64,000 bases of DNA from Scandinavium sp036409475 (GTDB lineage: Bacteria; Pseudomonadota; Gammaproteobacteria; Enterobacterales; Enterobacteriaceae): NCBI RefSeq assembly GCF_036409475.1, contig NZ_JAYRCK010000012.1, forward strand, positions 1 through 64,000, written 5' to 3'. The notes under the pieces are model-generated. The model saw only the letters and a list, made by a program, of their open reading frames with translations, was not told the origin of the DNA and did not search any database. Position numbers and translations under genes: made by a program. The number at the start of each line of letters is the position of its first letter. Positions within the stretch are counted from its first letter, which is position 1. Shown one piece after another: positions 54,719-63,760 of the stretch.

Positions 54719-55113
54719 ATCAGGAAATCATCCAATGATTTGCCTTCGGCCAGTGCTTTCGCAATCGGCTTTGGTGTACGCCCCTGGCCTGTCCAGGTTT
54801 TCTGTTCACCGTCCAGGTCGGTGTAGCGGTATTTTGCCGGACGAACGGCACGTTTTCTGTTGGATTTTGCTGGCGCAGACTCACCAAGAAGCTCGTCAGG
54901 AGAAATGCCATCAACCTGCATCATTTTAAGCCAGGCATTAATTTTTTCACGCTTCTCAGCCATGGTTTCTTGCAGGCTGGCTTCTTCAGAGCGTTTTTCT
55001 TCCGTCACAACCCTGAATTTTTCCAGCATCTCTTCAAGAACGTCAATGGAGAATTCACGCGACATGGTGCGCAATGTACGAATATTATTAAATTTCTGTA
55101 ACATACCAGGCAT
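54715..55113 (-). CDS. stpA: StpA, H-NS-like nucleoid protein
   Basis: A 132-residue H-NS paralogue. The N-terminal dimerisation region reads NNIRTLRTMSREFSIDVLEEM, a helical linker follows, and the C-terminal DNA-binding motif is KYRYTDLDGEQKTWTGQGRTP, ending in the StpA-typical AKALAEGKSLDDFLI. It binds curved AT-rich DNA, silences acquired genes together with H-NS and acts as an RNA chaperone. The start at 55113 is supported by alignment with the family N terminus. Its place matches E. coli. Confidence 0.92.
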   Translation of the reverse strand: MPGMLQKFNNIRTLRTMSREFSIDVLEEMLEKFRVVTEEKRSEEASLQETMAEKREKINAWLKMMQVDGISPDELLGESAPAKSNRKRAVRPAKYRYTDLDGEQKTWTGQGRTPKPIAKALAEGKSLDDFLI

Positions 55114-55246
55114 ATATTTTAAAATATCCTTTGCAACGAATTAAAATGGCGCTTCGAGATTAAGTTTATTATATCCAGACCGTTTTTTCCACCCGCAGAG
55201 CAAGAAACACCGCTTCATTTTAATGTTATTTAAAATAGATTTCGTC

Positions 55247-55396
55247 ATGGCATTACCCTGGCGTATAACCAGTCAGTTTTATCGCATGATTACCCACCAC
55301 AAAATAATCATTAATCAGACGTTGATGGTGGGCGCCGTGTACGGCGATTTCCTTGATTACTGCCGTCGTCTGTTTCGCGTCAGCCAGTATGCCTGA
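55247..55396 (+). pseudogene. alaE: alaE C-terminal remnant
   Basis: A 49-codon frame ends in LMVGAVYGDFLDYCRRLFRVSQYA, which matches the C terminus of the alanine exporter AlaE (MGAVYGYFLDYCRRLFKVSRY). The first 25 codons do not look like AlaE, and the membrane segments needed for export are missing. The position between stpA and ygaC is exactly that of alaE in E. coli. I read it as a deletion remnant; a short expressed protein cannot be excluded. The rest of the 55114-55436 gap is AT-rich promoter sequence. Confidence 0.75.
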
Positions 55397-55436
55397 CGCT
55401 CAGCCTGACACGACTGGCCGCGTGCCAGTCGTTCGC

Positions 55437-55781
55437 TTATTTCCCTTCGCCAAATAATCCCGTCAAAAAACGCTCAAGAGCAATGCGCGAGCTGAAGCCG
55501 TGCGGAATGCCATAATGCTCTTGCGCATCCCCGCCTAAATAAAGCGGAAACTGCTGATAATGATCGCAGGTTTTGATTTCAGAAGCCGGATCGGCCAGCA
55601 AATAACTGCGCTCTTTCAGGGCTGGATGAATGATAAGCGAGGTTCTGCCCATCCTGGCTTCGCGATTCACATAAACATAATTATCGCCACGGCGGTAACC
55701 GTAAATTTTTTGCGTCACTTCGTCCATCGTAAAGCCGACTTTTTCAAGAACGCGCGCCACCTCATCAGGTCGTAAATACAT
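55437..55781 (-). CDS. ygaC: YgaC, DUF2002 family protein
   Basis: A 114-residue soluble protein: MYLRPDEVARVLEKVGFTMD at the start, GYRRGDNYVYVNREARMGRTS in the middle, and GIPHGFSSRIALERFLTGLFG near the end, as in E. coli YgaC. Its biochemical role is unknown; in E. coli the gene is reported as Fur-regulated. The gene is complete and in its usual place. Confidence 0.92.
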   Translation of the reverse strand: MYLRPDEVARVLEKVGFTMDEVTQKIYGYRRGDNYVYVNREARMGRTSLIIHPALKERSYLLADPASEIKTCDHYQQFPLYLGGDAQEHYGIPHGFSSRIALERFLTGLFGEGK

Positions 55782-55931
55782 ATTTTATCCTCGTTGTCCT
55801 CAACAGCCACGCCACCTTACAGTATTCAGCAATAGCATCGCTTTCAGAAAAATCCATAAACGGGCGAATAAGGCGTGATTCACTTCAATTTGTCCTAAAC
55901 TTAATTTCACCGTCACTCAGGGGAGGAACCC

Positions 55932-56258
55932 ATGTTTAACAGACCCAATCGTAACGAGGTGGATGAAGGCGTTCAGGATATTCAGAACGATGTCAGTCAA
56001 CTGGCCGACTCGCTGGAAGACGTGTTGAAATCCTGGGGCAGCGATGCCAAAGACGAAGCGGATGCCGCGCGGCGTAAAGCGCAGTCCCTGCTTCGCGAAA
56101 CCCGAGCCAGAATGTATGGCCGCACTCGCGTTCAGCAAGCCGCTCGCGATGCGGTAGGTTACGCGGACAGTTTCGTGCGGGACAAACCCTGGCACAGCGT
56201 GGGCGCTGCGGCAGCCGTTGGGATCTTTATTGGCGCATTATTGAGTTTGCGCCGATAA
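55932..56258 (+). CDS. ygaM: YgaM, DUF883 membrane-anchored protein
   Basis: A 108-residue DUF883 (ElaB/YqjD/YgaM) protein. A helical, charged stretch (DIQNDVSQLADSLEDVLKSW) is followed by a C-terminal membrane anchor (AAAAVGIFIGALLSLRR). Relatives bind ribosomes at the inner membrane in stationary phase. A GGGGAGGA site precedes the ATG. A strong terminator follows. Confidence 0.9.
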   Translation: MFNRPNRNEVDEGVQDIQNDVSQLADSLEDVLKSWGSDAKDEADAARRKAQSLLRETRARMYGRTRVQQAARDAVGYADSFVRDKPWHSVGAAAAVGIFIGALLSLRR

Positions 56259-56290
56259 TGACGCTGTCATGCTGATAATAAATACGCGTC

Positions 56291-56328
56291 TGCCCCGACA
56301 GGTTTCTGACCTGCCGGGGCTTTTATTT
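56291..56328 (+). terminator. ygaM terminator
   Basis: GCCCCGACAGGT (56292-56303) and ACCTGCCGGGGC (56309-56320) pair with one mismatch and are followed by TTTTATTT. Confidence 0.8.
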
Positions 56329-56373
56329 GCTTGATTGCCGGGCGGCGCTACAGGCCGCTTGATAGCTCGATAT

Positions 56374-57726
56374 TTATTTGATGGCCAGTTGAAGCATTTT
56401 GGCCTGCTGTTGCGCCATGGCCGGACTGGAGATATTGGTAAAGCTCATCAGCAATCCATTGGCTCCCTCGCTGTTGATTCGCCAGTCGCTCAGCGCTTGC
56501 ACCGCAAGCCCGGCCCGGCGGCCACGTACAGCCAGTTCCCGGTCGTCACCCTCCACCGACATCACCAGTTGAATTCCGCCCTGCTGCGGCACCACCTGAA
56601 AACCGTGCGCGGCCAGCGCCTGCTCCAGCCATTGCCGACGCTGTGCATAGTGTTGACGCATTTTCTTGAGATGCCGCCAGAAATGCCCTTCGTGGATGAA
56701 ATCGGCCAACGTTTGTTGCCAGAGCAGCGGCACCCCGCAGGCGGCATACGAGGCCTGCTGCCGGAATTGCGCCACCCGCGGCGCGGGAACCACCAGCCAG
56801 GCACAGCGCAGCGCCGGGAACAGCGATTTGCTAAACGTTCCGGCGTAAATCACGCGCTGCGGCGCATCCAGACTTTTGATCGGCGGGAGCGGTTTGCCCT
56901 GATAGCGAAATTCACTGTCGTAATCATCCTCAATGATCCACGCTTCCCGATGAGCCGCCCAGTCTAACAATTGGTGGCGACGAGGCAGGGAGAGCGCCAC
57001 GCCCAGCGGGCTTTGATGTGCTGGCGTGAGCAAGGCAAAACGAGCATCAGGCGCAAGCCGCATTCCCTCTTCAATCTGCATGCCATCATCGTCCACCGGC
57101 ACAGGGCACAGTTCCAGTCGTTGGCTGCTGATCAACGGGCGAATCAAGGGAAAGCCAGGATCTTCCAGCCAGATTTGGTCGCCGGGTTGGCTGAGTGTTT
57201 GCAGGATGAGCGTCATCGAAGCCGCATAGCCCGTGGTCACAAAAACCTGCTCAGGCATGCAGTCAATGCTGCGGGAAAAACGCAGATACTCCACGATGGC
57301 GTTGCGTAAGTTCATTTCACCGCACACATCGCCGAGCGCGAGATCAAAACGCGTTTGCGTCCTTAAGCGTCGCCCCATCACCCGCGCCCAGACTGCCCGA
57401 GGAAAAAGATCTAAGGCGGGCAAGCCCATCTGGAAGGGCTGCGGCTCTGGCTGTTCGCCACCAAACCACGTCGGTTCTGGCGCGGTTGGCCCACGAACGA
57501 CACCGGCGCTGACGAAAGTGCCCTTCTGCCCCTGGCGCTCCAGCCAACCCTGGGCGACAAGCTCACCGTAGGCCGATTCCACTGTCGCCCGCGACACGCC
57601 AAGTTCCTGGGCATACACCCGGCTGGCGGGCAGCCGTTTGCCGGGGAGCAGCTCACCTTGTTCAATGGCAGCTTTAAGCTGGCGCGCAATACTCTGGTAG
57701 CGTGGCCCTGCGGAGGGTGAATTCAT
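56374..57726 (-). CDS. MocR-family PLP-dependent transcriptional regulator
   Basis: A 450-residue regulator with an N-terminal GntR-type winged HTH (IARQLKAAIEQGELLPGKRLP, then SRVYAQELGVSRATVESAYGEL) and a C-terminal class I aminotransferase fold, with the PLP lysine in YAGTFSKSLFPALR and the aspartate in WIIEDDYDSEFRYQG. Members such as PdxR and GabR control vitamin B6 or amine metabolism. It is divergent from the AhpD-like gene, with 85 bases between them, and probably controls it. Confidence 0.87.
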   Translation of the reverse strand: MNSPSAGPRYQSIARQLKAAIEQGELLPGKRLPASRVYAQELGVSRATVESAYGELVAQGWLERQGQKGTFVSAGVVRGPTAPEPTWFGGEQPEPQPFQMGLPALDLFPRAVWARVMGRRLRTQTRFDLALGDVCGEMNLRNAIVEYLRFSRSIDCMPEQVFVTTGYAASMTLILQTLSQPGDQIWLEDPGFPLIRPLISSQRLELCPVPVDDDGMQIEEGMRLAPDARFALLTPAHQSPLGVALSLPRRHQLLDWAAHREAWIIEDDYDSEFRYQGKPLPPIKSLDAPQRVIYAGTFSKSLFPALRCAWLVVPAPRVAQFRQQASYAACGVPLLWQQTLADFIHEGHFWRHLKKMRQHYAQRRQWLEQALAAHGFQVVPQQGGIQLVMSVEGDDRELAVRGRRAGLAVQALSDWRINSEGANGLLMSFTNISSPAMAQQQAKMLQLAIK

Positions 57727-57811
57727 GGTCTGGTTTTTTACTCAAAAGATGGCTCTCTACACCAGACCATTATAGTGACAGACTGTGCTCATCGAAAAGA
57801 GGAGACCTGCC

Positions 57812-58243
57812 ATGACAACATTACGCCAACCCTACTATGAACTGAGCCCTGAAGTGTATGCCGCCCTGGGCCAGGCGAAAAAAGCGCTGGAACACAGCGA
57901 ACTGGATTTGTCCGTTATCGAACTGGTGTATCTGCGGATTTCACAAATCAACGGCTGCGCCTTCTGCCTGGAAATGCACAGCAAAGCGCTGCGTAAACGC
58001 GGTGTGGAACAGGTGAAACTGGACGCGCTGGCAGGCTGGAGTGTGAGTCATCACTTCTCCGATCGCGAACGTGCTGCGCTGGCCTGGGCGGAAGATTTGA
58101 CGGACATTGCCCGCAACCGCGCGGAAGATGAAGTCTATCAACCGTTGCAGGCTTACTTCAGCGCCAGAGAGATTAGCGACCTGACGTTTGCCATTAGCCT
58201 GATGAACGCCTTTAACCGCCTCGCCATCAGTATGCGCATGTAA
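57812..58243 (+). CDS. AhpD/carboxymuconolactone decarboxylase-family protein
   Basis: A 143-residue protein of the AhpD-like group. The redox motif is NGCAFCLEMHSKALRKRG (CxxC plus His), with DREAAL-like DRERAALAWAEDLT following and SLMNAFNRLAISMRM at the end. Such proteins act as peroxidase reductants or resistance factors against reactive species. The ATG at 57812 has a GAGGAGA site. It is divergent from a MocR regulator, an arrangement often seen for this family. Confidence 0.82.
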   Translation: MTTLRQPYYELSPEVYAALGQAKKALEHSELDLSVIELVYLRISQINGCAFCLEMHSKALRKRGVEQVKLDALAGWSVSHHFSDRERAALAWAEDLTDIARNRAEDEVYQPLQAYFSAREISDLTFAISLMNAFNRLAISMRM

Positions 58244-58304
58244 TTAGGACCAAAAAACCCTCGCCCTCGCTACGCTCGTTAGCGGGGGAAAATCACGATA
58301 AAAT

Positions 58305-58351
58305 ATCTATATATTGTATGGTTGATGTTTTTCTTAACTACATCTAGTATT
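58305..58351 (+). promoter_or_regulatory. Pair of NrdR boxes before nrdHIEF
   Basis: Two related 16-base sites, 58305-58320 (ATCTATATATTGTATG) and 58336-58351 (AACTACATCTAGTATT), agree at 11 positions and begin 31 bases apart, the spacing usual for NrdR. They lie 75-120 bases before nrdH, so NrdR repression is expected. Confidence 0.65.
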
Positions 58352-58425
58352 CCCTTTAGAGATGACTCACCCAAACCGACGCTGATTTTTGCGCCGCTTT
58401 TTTATTTTAAACGGAAATACGAATC

Positions 58426-58671
58426 ATGCGCATTACTATTTACACTCGAAATAACTGCGTTCAGTGCCATGCCACCAAACGGGCGATGGAGTCCCGCGGG
58501 TTTGACTTTGAGATGATCAATATCGACCACCATCCTGATGCCGCTGACACTCTGCGTGCGCAAGGCTTTCGTTCGCTGCCAGTGGTGATTGCTGGCGACG
58601 TGAGCTGGTCTGGTTTTCGTCCGGACATGATCAACCGCCTGCGCCCTGAGGCCATTGCGGCACGAGCATGA
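58426..58671 (+). CDS. nrdH: NrdH glutaredoxin-like redoxin
   Basis: An 81-residue redoxin that supplies electrons to the class Ib ribonucleotide reductase. It begins MRITIYTRNNCVQCHATKRA, with the CVQC active site, and has FRSLPVVIAGDVSWSGFRPDMI as in E. coli NrdH. It overlaps nrdI by 4 bases and leads the operon. Confidence 0.95.
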   Translation: MRITIYTRNNCVQCHATKRAMESRGFDFEMINIDHHPDAADTLRAQGFRSLPVVIAGDVSWSGFRPDMINRLRPEAIAARA

Positions 58672-59078
58672 ATCCCCTCGTCTATTTCTCCAGCAGCTCC
58701 GAAAACACGCTGCGCTTTATCGAGCGGCTGGGGCTGCCTGCAGTGCGTATTCCGCTCAATGAACGGGAACGCATTCAGGTAGACGAACCCTATATTTTGG
58801 TGGTGCCCAGCTACGGCGGAGGCGGCACGGCAGGCGCGGTGCCTCGCCAGGTGATCCGCTTTTTAAACGACCCGCACAATCGCGCCCTGATACGCGGCGT
58901 GATTGCCTCGGGCAACCGAAATTTCGGCGAAGCTTTTGGCCGCGCCGGAGATGTCATCGCGCAGAAATGCGGCGTGCCTTACCTCTACAGGTTTGAACTG
59001 ATGGGCACCCAAAGCGATATCGACAATGTGCGAAAAGGAGTGAGCGAATTTTGGCAACGACAACCGCAGAACGTGTGA
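58668..59078 (+). CDS. nrdI: NrdI flavodoxin-like activator
   Basis: A 136-residue flavodoxin-like protein that helps assemble the dimanganese tyrosyl cofactor in NrdF. FMN-binding loops are visible at YFSSSSENTLRFIERL, VPSYGGGGTAGAVPRQV and SGNRNFGEAFGRAGDVI. It overlaps nrdH and nrdE. Confidence 0.95.
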   Translation: MNPLVYFSSSSENTLRFIERLGLPAVRIPLNERERIQVDEPYILVVPSYGGGGTAGAVPRQVIRFLNDPHNRALIRGVIASGNRNFGEAFGRAGDVIAQKCGVPYLYRFELMGTQSDIDNVRKGVSEFWQRQPQNV

Positions 59079-61195
59079 CCCACAGCGCCCCGGACTACCA
59101 TGCGCTCAATGCGATGCTGAATCTGTACGATAAAGACGGCCGCATTCAGTTTGAGAAAGATGCCGAAGCCGTGAGCGCTTTTATGGCCGCCTACGTGCGC
59201 CCGAACTCACGCACCTTCACCAATCAGGACGCGCGCCTGGACTGGCTGGTTACAGAAGGCTATTACGATGAACGCGTTCTGGCTCGCTTCAACCGCGCAT
59301 TTATTACCAGTCTCTTTGCCCACGCTCACGCCAGCCAGTTTCAGTTCAAAACGTTTCTCGGGGCCTGGAAGTTTTACACCAGCTACACGCTGAAAACGTT
59401 CGACGGCAAACAGTTCCTGGAACACTTTGAAGACCGCGTGGTGATGGTCGCGCTGACGCTGGCACAGGGCAATGAATCCCTTGCGCGTCAGCTCACTGAC
59501 GAAATGCTCTCCGGCCGCTTCCAGCCTGCCACGCCTACCTTCCTCAACTGCGGCAAACAACAGCGGGGTGAATTAGTCTCCTGCTTCCTGCTGCGCATTG
59601 AAGACAATATGGAGTCGATTGGTCGCTCGGTAAATTCGGCGTTGCAGCTCTCAAAGCGCGGCGGTGGCGTCGCCTTTTTGCTTTCGAACCTGCGTGAAGC
59701 GGGCGCGCCCATTAAGCGTATTGAAAATCAGTCTTCCGGGGTGATCCCGGTGATGAAAATGCTGGAAGATGCTTTCTCTTATGCGAACCAGCTTGGGGCT
59801 CGTCAGGGTGCAGGCGCGGTGTATCTGCATGCCCATCACCCGGACATTCTGCGTTTTCTGGATACCAAACGTGAAAACGCCGACGAAAAAATTCGCATCA
59901 AAACGCTGTCGCTTGGCGTGGTGATCCCGGATGTCACCTTCCGCCTGGCGAAAGAAAATGCGCAGATGGCGCTGTTTTCCCCGTATGACGTTGAGCGCCT
60001 GTACGGCAAACCGTTTGGTGATATTGCGCTGAGCGAAATGTATGACCGGTTAGTAGCAGACGAACGCGTGCGCAAAACCTGGATCAACGCCCGTGATTTC
60101 TTCCAGCGGCTTGCCGAAATCCAGTTCGAATCCGGCTATCCGTACATCATGTTTGAAGACACGGTCAACCGCGCGAACCCGATTGCCGGGCGCATCAATA
60201 TGAGCAACCTGTGTTCCGAAATTTTGCAGGTCAACAGCCCCTCAACCTTTGATGAGAACCTAGATTACGCCGCCACCGGGCACGATATCTCCTGCAATTT
60301 AGGCTCACTGAACATTGCTCATACGATGGATTCGCCGGACTTCGGCCGCACGGTTGAAACTGCGATCCGTGGCCTGTCGGCAGTTTCGGGCATGAGCCAT
60401 ATTCGCTCGGTGCCATCTGTTGAAGCGGGGAATGCTGCGTCACACGCGATTGGGCTTGGGCAGATGAATCTTCACGGTTATCTGGCTCGCGAGGGAATTG
60501 CTTACGGCAGCGAAGAAGGGCTGGATTTCACCAACTTCTATTTTTACACCATCACCTGGCATGCGCTGCATACCTCAATGCAGATGGCGCGCGAACGTCA
60601 CCAGCGTTTTGCCGGGTTTGAGCAGTCTCGTTATGCCAGCGGCGAGTATTTCCGCCAGTATCTGGAGCAGGTGTGGCAGCCGAAAACAGAACGTGTTCGC
60701 ACGCTGTTTACGCAGGCTGGCATCACGCTGCCCACACGCGAAATGTGGCAGCAGCTGCGGGATGACGTCATGCGTTACGGCATCTACAACCAGAATTTGC
60801 AGGCCGTGCCGCCGACCGGGTCGATTTCCTATATCAACCATGCGACCTCAAGTATTCACCCGATTGTCTCGAAAATTGAGATTCGCAAGGAAGGGAAAAC
60901 CGGGCGCGTCTATTACCCGGCCCCGTTTATGACCAACGACAACCTGGCGCTGTATCAGGACGCCTATGAGATTGGGCCTGAAAAAATCATCGACACCTAT
61001 GCCGAAGCGACAAAGCACGTCGATCAGGGCTTGTCGCTGACGTTGTTCTTCCCGGACACCGCCACCACTCGCGATATCAACAAAGCCCAGATTTACGCGT
61101 GGAAGAAAGGCATTAAGACGCTGTACTACATCCGCCTGCGCCAGCTGGCGCTCGAAGGCACAGAAATTGAAGGCTGCGTGTCTTGCGCATTGTAA
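59051..61195 (+). CDS. nrdE: Class Ib ribonucleotide reductase, large subunit
   Basis: A 714-residue catalytic subunit that reduces ribonucleoside diphosphates. Translation begins at TTG, as in E. coli, giving LATTTAERV with an AAGGAG upstream. Visible motifs include FLNCGKQQRGELVSCFLL, RGGGVAFLLSNLREAGAPI, the PTGSISYINHATSSIHP loop and the C-terminal EIEGCVSCAL cysteine pair that receives electrons from NrdH. Very close to E. coli NrdE throughout. It overlaps the end of nrdI. Confidence 0.97.
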   Translation: MATTTAERVTHSAPDYHALNAMLNLYDKDGRIQFEKDAEAVSAFMAAYVRPNSRTFTNQDARLDWLVTEGYYDERVLARFNRAFITSLFAHAHASQFQFKTFLGAWKFYTSYTLKTFDGKQFLEHFEDRVVMVALTLAQGNESLARQLTDEMLSGRFQPATPTFLNCGKQQRGELVSCFLLRIEDNMESIGRSVNSALQLSKRGGGVAFLLSNLREAGAPIKRIENQSSGVIPVMKMLEDAFSYANQLGARQGAGAVYLHAHHPDILRFLDTKRENADEKIRIKTLSLGVVIPDVTFRLAKENAQMALFSPYDVERLYGKPFGDIALSEMYDRLVADERVRKTWINARDFFQRLAEIQFESGYPYIMFEDTVNRANPIAGRINMSNLCSEILQVNSPSTFDENLDYAATGHDISCNLGSLNIAHTMDSPDFGRTVETAIRGLSAVSGMSHIRSVPSVEAGNAASHAIGLGQMNLHGYLAREGIAYGSEEGLDFTNFYFYTITWHALHTSMQMARERHQRFAGFEQSRYASGEYFRQYLEQVWQPKTERVRTLFTQAGITLPTREMWQQLRDDVMRYGIYNQNLQAVPPTGSISYINHATSSIHPIVSKIEIRKEGKTGRVYYPAPFMTNDNLALYQDAYEIGPEKIIDTYAEATKHVDQGLSLTLFFPDTATTRDINKAQIYAWKKGIKTLYYIRLRQLALEGTEIEGCVSCAL

Positions 61196-61205
61196 GGAGA
61201 GAAGG

Positions 61206-62168
61206 ATGAACCGTTTATCACCGGTCAGCGCCATCAACTGGAACACCCTCCAGGACGACAAAGATCTGGAAGTCTGGAACCGCTTGACCAGCAATTTTTG
61301 GCTGCCGGAGAAAGTGCCGCTGTCGAATGACATTCCGGCCTGGCAGTCATTAAGCCTGGAGGAACAACAGCTGACGATCCGCGTCTTCACCGGGTTAACG
61401 CTGCTCGACACCATTCAGAATACGGTTGGCGCCCCGGCGCTAATGCCAGATTCGCTCACGCCGCACGAGGAAGCGGTGATGTCGAACATCTGCTTTATGG
61501 AAGCTGTCCATGCGCGTTCCTATAGCTCCATTTTTTCAACACTTTGCCAGACTAAAGACGTGGATGCGGCCTACGCCTGGAGTGAAGAGAACGGGCCGTT
61601 GCAGCGTAAAGCGCAGTTGATGCTGGAACACTATGCAGCAGATGCGCCGTTGAAGAAGAAAATCGCCAGCGTGTTCCTGGAATCGTTCCTCTTCTATTCC
61701 GGTTTCTGGCTGCCCATGTACTGGTCCAGCCGCGGCAAACTGACCAATACCGCGGATCTGATCCGCCTGATCATCCGCGATGAAGCCGTTCACGGTTACT
61801 ACATTGGCTATAAATTCCAGAAAGGGCTGGAACTGGTGAGCCCGGGCGAACGCGAAGCACTGAAAAATTTCGCCCTCGATCTGCTGATGGATCTCTACGA
61901 CAACGAACTGGCCTACACCGAGGCGCTGTATGCGGGGACGGGCTGGGAAGACGATGTCAAAGCATTCCTGTGTTACAACGCCAATAAGGCGCTGATGAAC
62001 CTTGGGTTTGAAGCGCTGTTCCCGCCAGAGATGGCCGACGTGAACCCGGCAATTCTTGCGGCGCTGTCGCCAAACGCCGATGAAAACCACGATTTCTTCT
62101 CAGGCTCAGGCTCCTCCTACGTGATGGGGAAAGCCGTCGAGACCGAAGACGAAGACTGGAGTTTTTAA
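61206..62168 (+). CDS. nrdF: Class Ib ribonucleotide reductase, small subunit
   Basis: A 320-residue radical-bearing subunit. Metal ligands appear in FMEAVHARSYSSIF (Glu, His and the nearby tyrosine), SVFLESFLFYSGFW and IRDEAVHGYYIGYKF. The ATG at 61206 has an AAGGA site and follows nrdE by 10 bases; the frame upstream overlaps nrdE. The acidic tail EDEDWSF would bind NrdE. Confidence 0.97.
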   Translation: MNRLSPVSAINWNTLQDDKDLEVWNRLTSNFWLPEKVPLSNDIPAWQSLSLEEQQLTIRVFTGLTLLDTIQNTVGAPALMPDSLTPHEEAVMSNICFMEAVHARSYSSIFSTLCQTKDVDAAYAWSEENGPLQRKAQLMLEHYAADAPLKKKIASVFLESFLFYSGFWLPMYWSSRGKLTNTADLIRLIIRDEAVHGYYIGYKFQKGLELVSPGEREALKNFALDLLMDLYDNELAYTEALYAGTGWEDDVKAFLCYNANKALMNLGFEALFPPEMADVNPAILAALSPNADENHDFFSGSGSSYVMGKAVETEDEDWSF

Positions 62169-62188
62169 TCCTCTTCATACTTCACGCT

Positions 62189-62271
62189 GTAGAGGCGTTG
62201 GCTGCATGCGCGCACCCCAGTCACTTACTTAAGTAAGCTCCTGGGGACTTGCGTATTTGCCGCCTTTCTAC
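62189..62271. repeat. Intergenic palindromic element after nrdF
   Basis: GTAGAGGCG (62189-62197) pairs with CGCCTTTCTAC (62261-62271), and inside it CCCCAG (62215-62220) pairs with CTGGGG (62241-62246) around CTTACTTAAGTAAG. This imperfect cruciform resembles a repeat seen between genes in several enterobacteria. It may act as a terminator for nrdHIEF. Confidence 0.5.
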
Positions 62272-62461
62272 AACGCGAATTATTTAGAGGATTAATCCAT
62301 AAATAAAATATGATTATTTCAATATCCCACCCAGATTCAGCCGAAAATTGACCGTACTGACAAAAATTACAAATCTAAATTCATTTCCCCTCAGCCCTTA
62401 TATCATGGGGCATCACGCCACCAGAGCACCAGAAAGGCAGGAATCAGTGGGAAATTGAGGG

Positions 62462-62489
62462 TTGTCTCAGAATCTGAGTATGTTAGGGT
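62462..62489 (+). promoter_or_regulatory. proU promoter (P2-like)
   Basis: TTGTCT (62462-62467) and TAGGGT (62484-62489) are 16 bases apart and lie about 70 bases before proV, as the osmotically controlled proU promoter does in E. coli. The rest of the 62272-62557 gap is AT-rich; in E. coli this region is an H-NS target. Confidence 0.65.
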
Positions 62490-62557
62490 ATGGCCAGTCA
62501 ATTATTTTCATCAGGTAACATATCGACATAATTAAATAATGGGAATCCGTTTATTGC

Positions 62558-63760
62558 ATGGCAATTAAATTAGAAATCAAAAATCTTTATAAAATATTTG
62601 GCGAACATCCACAGCGCGCATTCAAATATATCGAAAAGGGTCTCAACAAAGAGCAGATCCTGGAAAAAACAGGTTTATCTCTTGGCGTTATTGACGCCAG
62701 TCTGGCCATTGAAGAAGGCGAGATTTTTGTCATCATGGGGTTATCCGGTTCCGGTAAATCCACCCTGGTACGCCTTCTCAATCGCCTGATTGAACCCACT
62801 CGCGGGCAGGTACTGATCGACGGTATTGATATCGCCAAAATATCCGACGCCGAGCTGCGTGAAGTGCGCCGCAAGAAAATTGCGATGGTCTTCCAGTCTT
62901 TTGCGCTGATGCCTCATATGAACGTACTGGACAATACAGCGTTCGGTATGGAATTAGCCGGTATTGCGCCGCAGGAACGTCAGGAAAAAGCCCTTCATGC
63001 CCTGCGTCAGGTCGGTCTGGATAATTATGCTCACGCCTGGCCGGATGAATTATCTGGCGGTATGCGCCAGCGCGTTGGCCTGGCCCGTGCATTAGCCATC
63101 AACCCTGACATCTTATTAATGGACGAAGCCTTCTCGGCGCTCGATCCCTTAATTCGTACCGAGATGCAGGATGAACTGGTGAAATTGCAGGCCAGACATC
63201 AACGTACCATTGTCTTTATTTCCCACGATCTTGATGAAGCCATGCGCATCGGCGATCGCATTGCCATTATGCAAAATGGCGAAGTGGTTCAGGTCGGTAC
63301 GCCGGATGAAATTCTGAATAATCCGGCCAATGACTACGTACGAACTTTCTTCCGTGGCGTGGATATTAGCCAGGTCTTTAGCGCAAAAGATATCGCCCGC
63401 CGTACGCCGAAAGGCCTGCTGCGTAAAGCGCCGGGCTTTGGCCCTCGTTCTGCCATCAAACTGTTGCAGGATGAAGACCGTGAATATGGCTATGTCATTG
63501 AACGCGGGAATAAATTTGTTGGCATTGTCTCTATCGATTCCCTGAAAGCCGCGCTGGCGGAAGGCCAGAGCATTGACGCTGCGCTGCTTGAAACGCCGCT
63601 GGCGGTTGATGCTCAGACTTCGCTGAGCGAGATGCTTTCTCATGTCGGTCAGGCGCCTTGTGCGGTGCCGGTGGTCGACGAGAACCAGCAGTATGTGGGC
63701 ATCATTTCCAAAAGTGTACTGCTGCAGGCTTTAGATCGAGAGGGAACAAACAATGGCTGA
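62558..63760 (+). CDS. proV: ProV, glycine betaine/proline importer ATPase
   Basis: A 400-residue ABC ATPase of the ProU system, importing glycine betaine and proline betaine under osmotic stress. It starts MAIKLEIKNLYKIFGEHPQR and has Walker A GLSGSGKST, Q-loop VFQSFALMPHMNVLDN, signature ELSGGMRQRVGLARALA and Walker B ILLMDEAFSALDP. Two CBS domains form the C-terminal third (about 280-395) and sense ionic strength. Its stop overlaps the proW start by 8 bases. Confidence 0.97.
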   Translation: MAIKLEIKNLYKIFGEHPQRAFKYIEKGLNKEQILEKTGLSLGVIDASLAIEEGEIFVIMGLSGSGKSTLVRLLNRLIEPTRGQVLIDGIDIAKISDAELREVRRKKIAMVFQSFALMPHMNVLDNTAFGMELAGIAPQERQEKALHALRQVGLDNYAHAWPDELSGGMRQRVGLARALAINPDILLMDEAFSALDPLIRTEMQDELVKLQARHQRTIVFISHDLDEAMRIGDRIAIMQNGEVVQVGTPDEILNNPANDYVRTFFRGVDISQVFSAKDIARRTPKGLLRKAPGFGPRSAIKLLQDEDREYGYVIERGNKFVGIVSIDSLKAALAEGQSIDAALLETPLAVDAQTSLSEMLSHVGQAPCAVPVVDENQQYVGIISKSVLLQALDREGTNNG

